Below, piece by piece: positions 36,906-36,983 of a stretch of 36,983 nt of DNA. Both the position numbers and the translations under genes were made by a program. Every line of letters starts with the position of its first letter. Within the stretch, counting starts at the first letter, position 1. The stretch is taken from assembly GCA_946539765.1 (NCBI GenBank), contig CAMNHO010000016.1:1-36983 (forward strand), given 5' to 3'. Source of the stretch: UBA4312 sp002394635 (GTDB lineage Bacteria > Bacillota_I > Bacilli_A > Erysipelotrichales > Erysipelotrichaceae). The notes beneath the pieces were generated by a model that worked only from the letters and a program-made list of their open reading frames with translations, did no database searches and had not been told where the DNA came from.

Positions 36906-36983
36906 TTGATCAACGCAGTCTTATCACCCTACCCGAAGGATATCATTGGATGGAACGATAGACTGGTGGCCAGAAATCGATGT
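36906..36983 (+). CDS. Possible 5' end of a gene running off the window
   Basis: A TTG at 36906, preceded by AGGAAAGGA, opens a frame with no stop for the remaining 26 codons (it would begin MINAVLSPYPKD). Too short to identify; the start codon and reality of the gene are uncertain. Confidence 0.25.
   Translation, partial: MINAVLSPYPKDIIGWNDRLVARNRC

Larger units (their letters stand above)
36652..36983. other. Gene-poor right end of the window
   Basis: About 330 bases with no convincing complete gene. In-frame fragments such as VNQYYQHKDYNG (about 36705-36740) are weakly reminiscent of transposase C-termini but are interrupted by stops. It contains the palindrome at 36829-36867 and a possible gene start at 36906. 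Confidence 0.5.

Noticed and set aside
36891..36962. Short frame starting ATG at 36891 (about 23 codons)
   Set aside because: Too short, ends within the window, no family resemblance; the overlapping TTG frame at 36906 is at least open to the end.
1..36983. CRISPR arrays, tRNA or rRNA genes, toxin-antitoxin or phage modules
   Set aside because: No spaced repeat series, cloverleaf with CCA/anticodon arms, or phage structural genes could be seen by eye; a tRNAscan or CRISPR search would settle it.

Overview
The window (about 37 kb, moderately AT-rich) looks like chromosome of a low-GC Gram-positive fermenter (Bacillota). Supporting signs are strong AGGAGG/GGTGAT ribosome-binding sites, short lipoprotein signals, a PTS permease, split transketolases, a CIRCE operator and many hairpin-plus-T terminators. 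The gene mix fits a gut Erysipelotrichales-type organism, but that placement is inference. No rRNA, tRNA, CRISPR array, phage or intact insertion sequence was seen; the only mobile-element hint is an imperfect palindrome at the right edge.

Region 1 (1-4240): the end of a transketolase C-terminal subunit, then rpe and rpiB (non-oxidative pentose phosphate pathway), then two separately terminated AraM/EgsA-type (glycerol-1-phosphate dehydrogenase family) paralogues. Region 2 (4240-9252): a sugar operon with a PfkB fructokinase, an amylosucrase-family GH13 enzyme and a sucrose/glucoside-type PTS EIIBCA. Region 3 (9300-11990): tandem acylphosphatases, a convergent HD-domain hydrolase and a first 4-alpha-glucanotransferase (malQ).

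Region 4 (11990-20450) is a redox/detoxification neighbourhood: a LysR regulator divergent from a Cys-type alpha/beta hydrolase, a small helical protein, a cyclophilin-like lipoprotein, an iron-sulfur-flavoprotein-like reductase, an aldo/keto reductase, thioredoxin, a lipoprotein aldo/keto reductase, a TetR regulator with a further aldo/keto reductase and a nitroreductase, and a DUF4186 protein. Region 5 (20450-24530): a small lipoprotein, ftsH under a near-perfect CIRCE operator, a YwaF-like membrane protein and a membrane-anchored XRE regulator.

Region 6 (24530-31240) holds aromatic amino-acid biosynthesis: aroB-aroC-aroA-tyrA (minus strand, overlapping genes) divergent from pheA and an aminotransferase (plus strand). 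The chorismate mutase domain of PheA has lost several catalytic residues. Region 7 (31240-36983): a formate/nitrite transporter, a second malQ co-directional with a complete split transketolase, an E2-like acyltransferase lacking its catalytic His, a 61-residue protein and a gene-poor end.

Themes: sucrose to fructose and alpha-glucan, alpha-glucan remodelling by two MalQ enzymes, and pentose phosphate enzymes that supply erythrose 4-phosphate to the shikimate pathway. I did not find a clearly new multi-gene system. The items most worth a second look are the sucrose PTS/amylosucrase pairing, the lipid-anchored aldo/keto reductase, the degenerate chorismate mutase and E2 domains, CIRCE control of ftsH, and several genes whose -10 box lies so close to the ATG that the mRNA should be leaderless.
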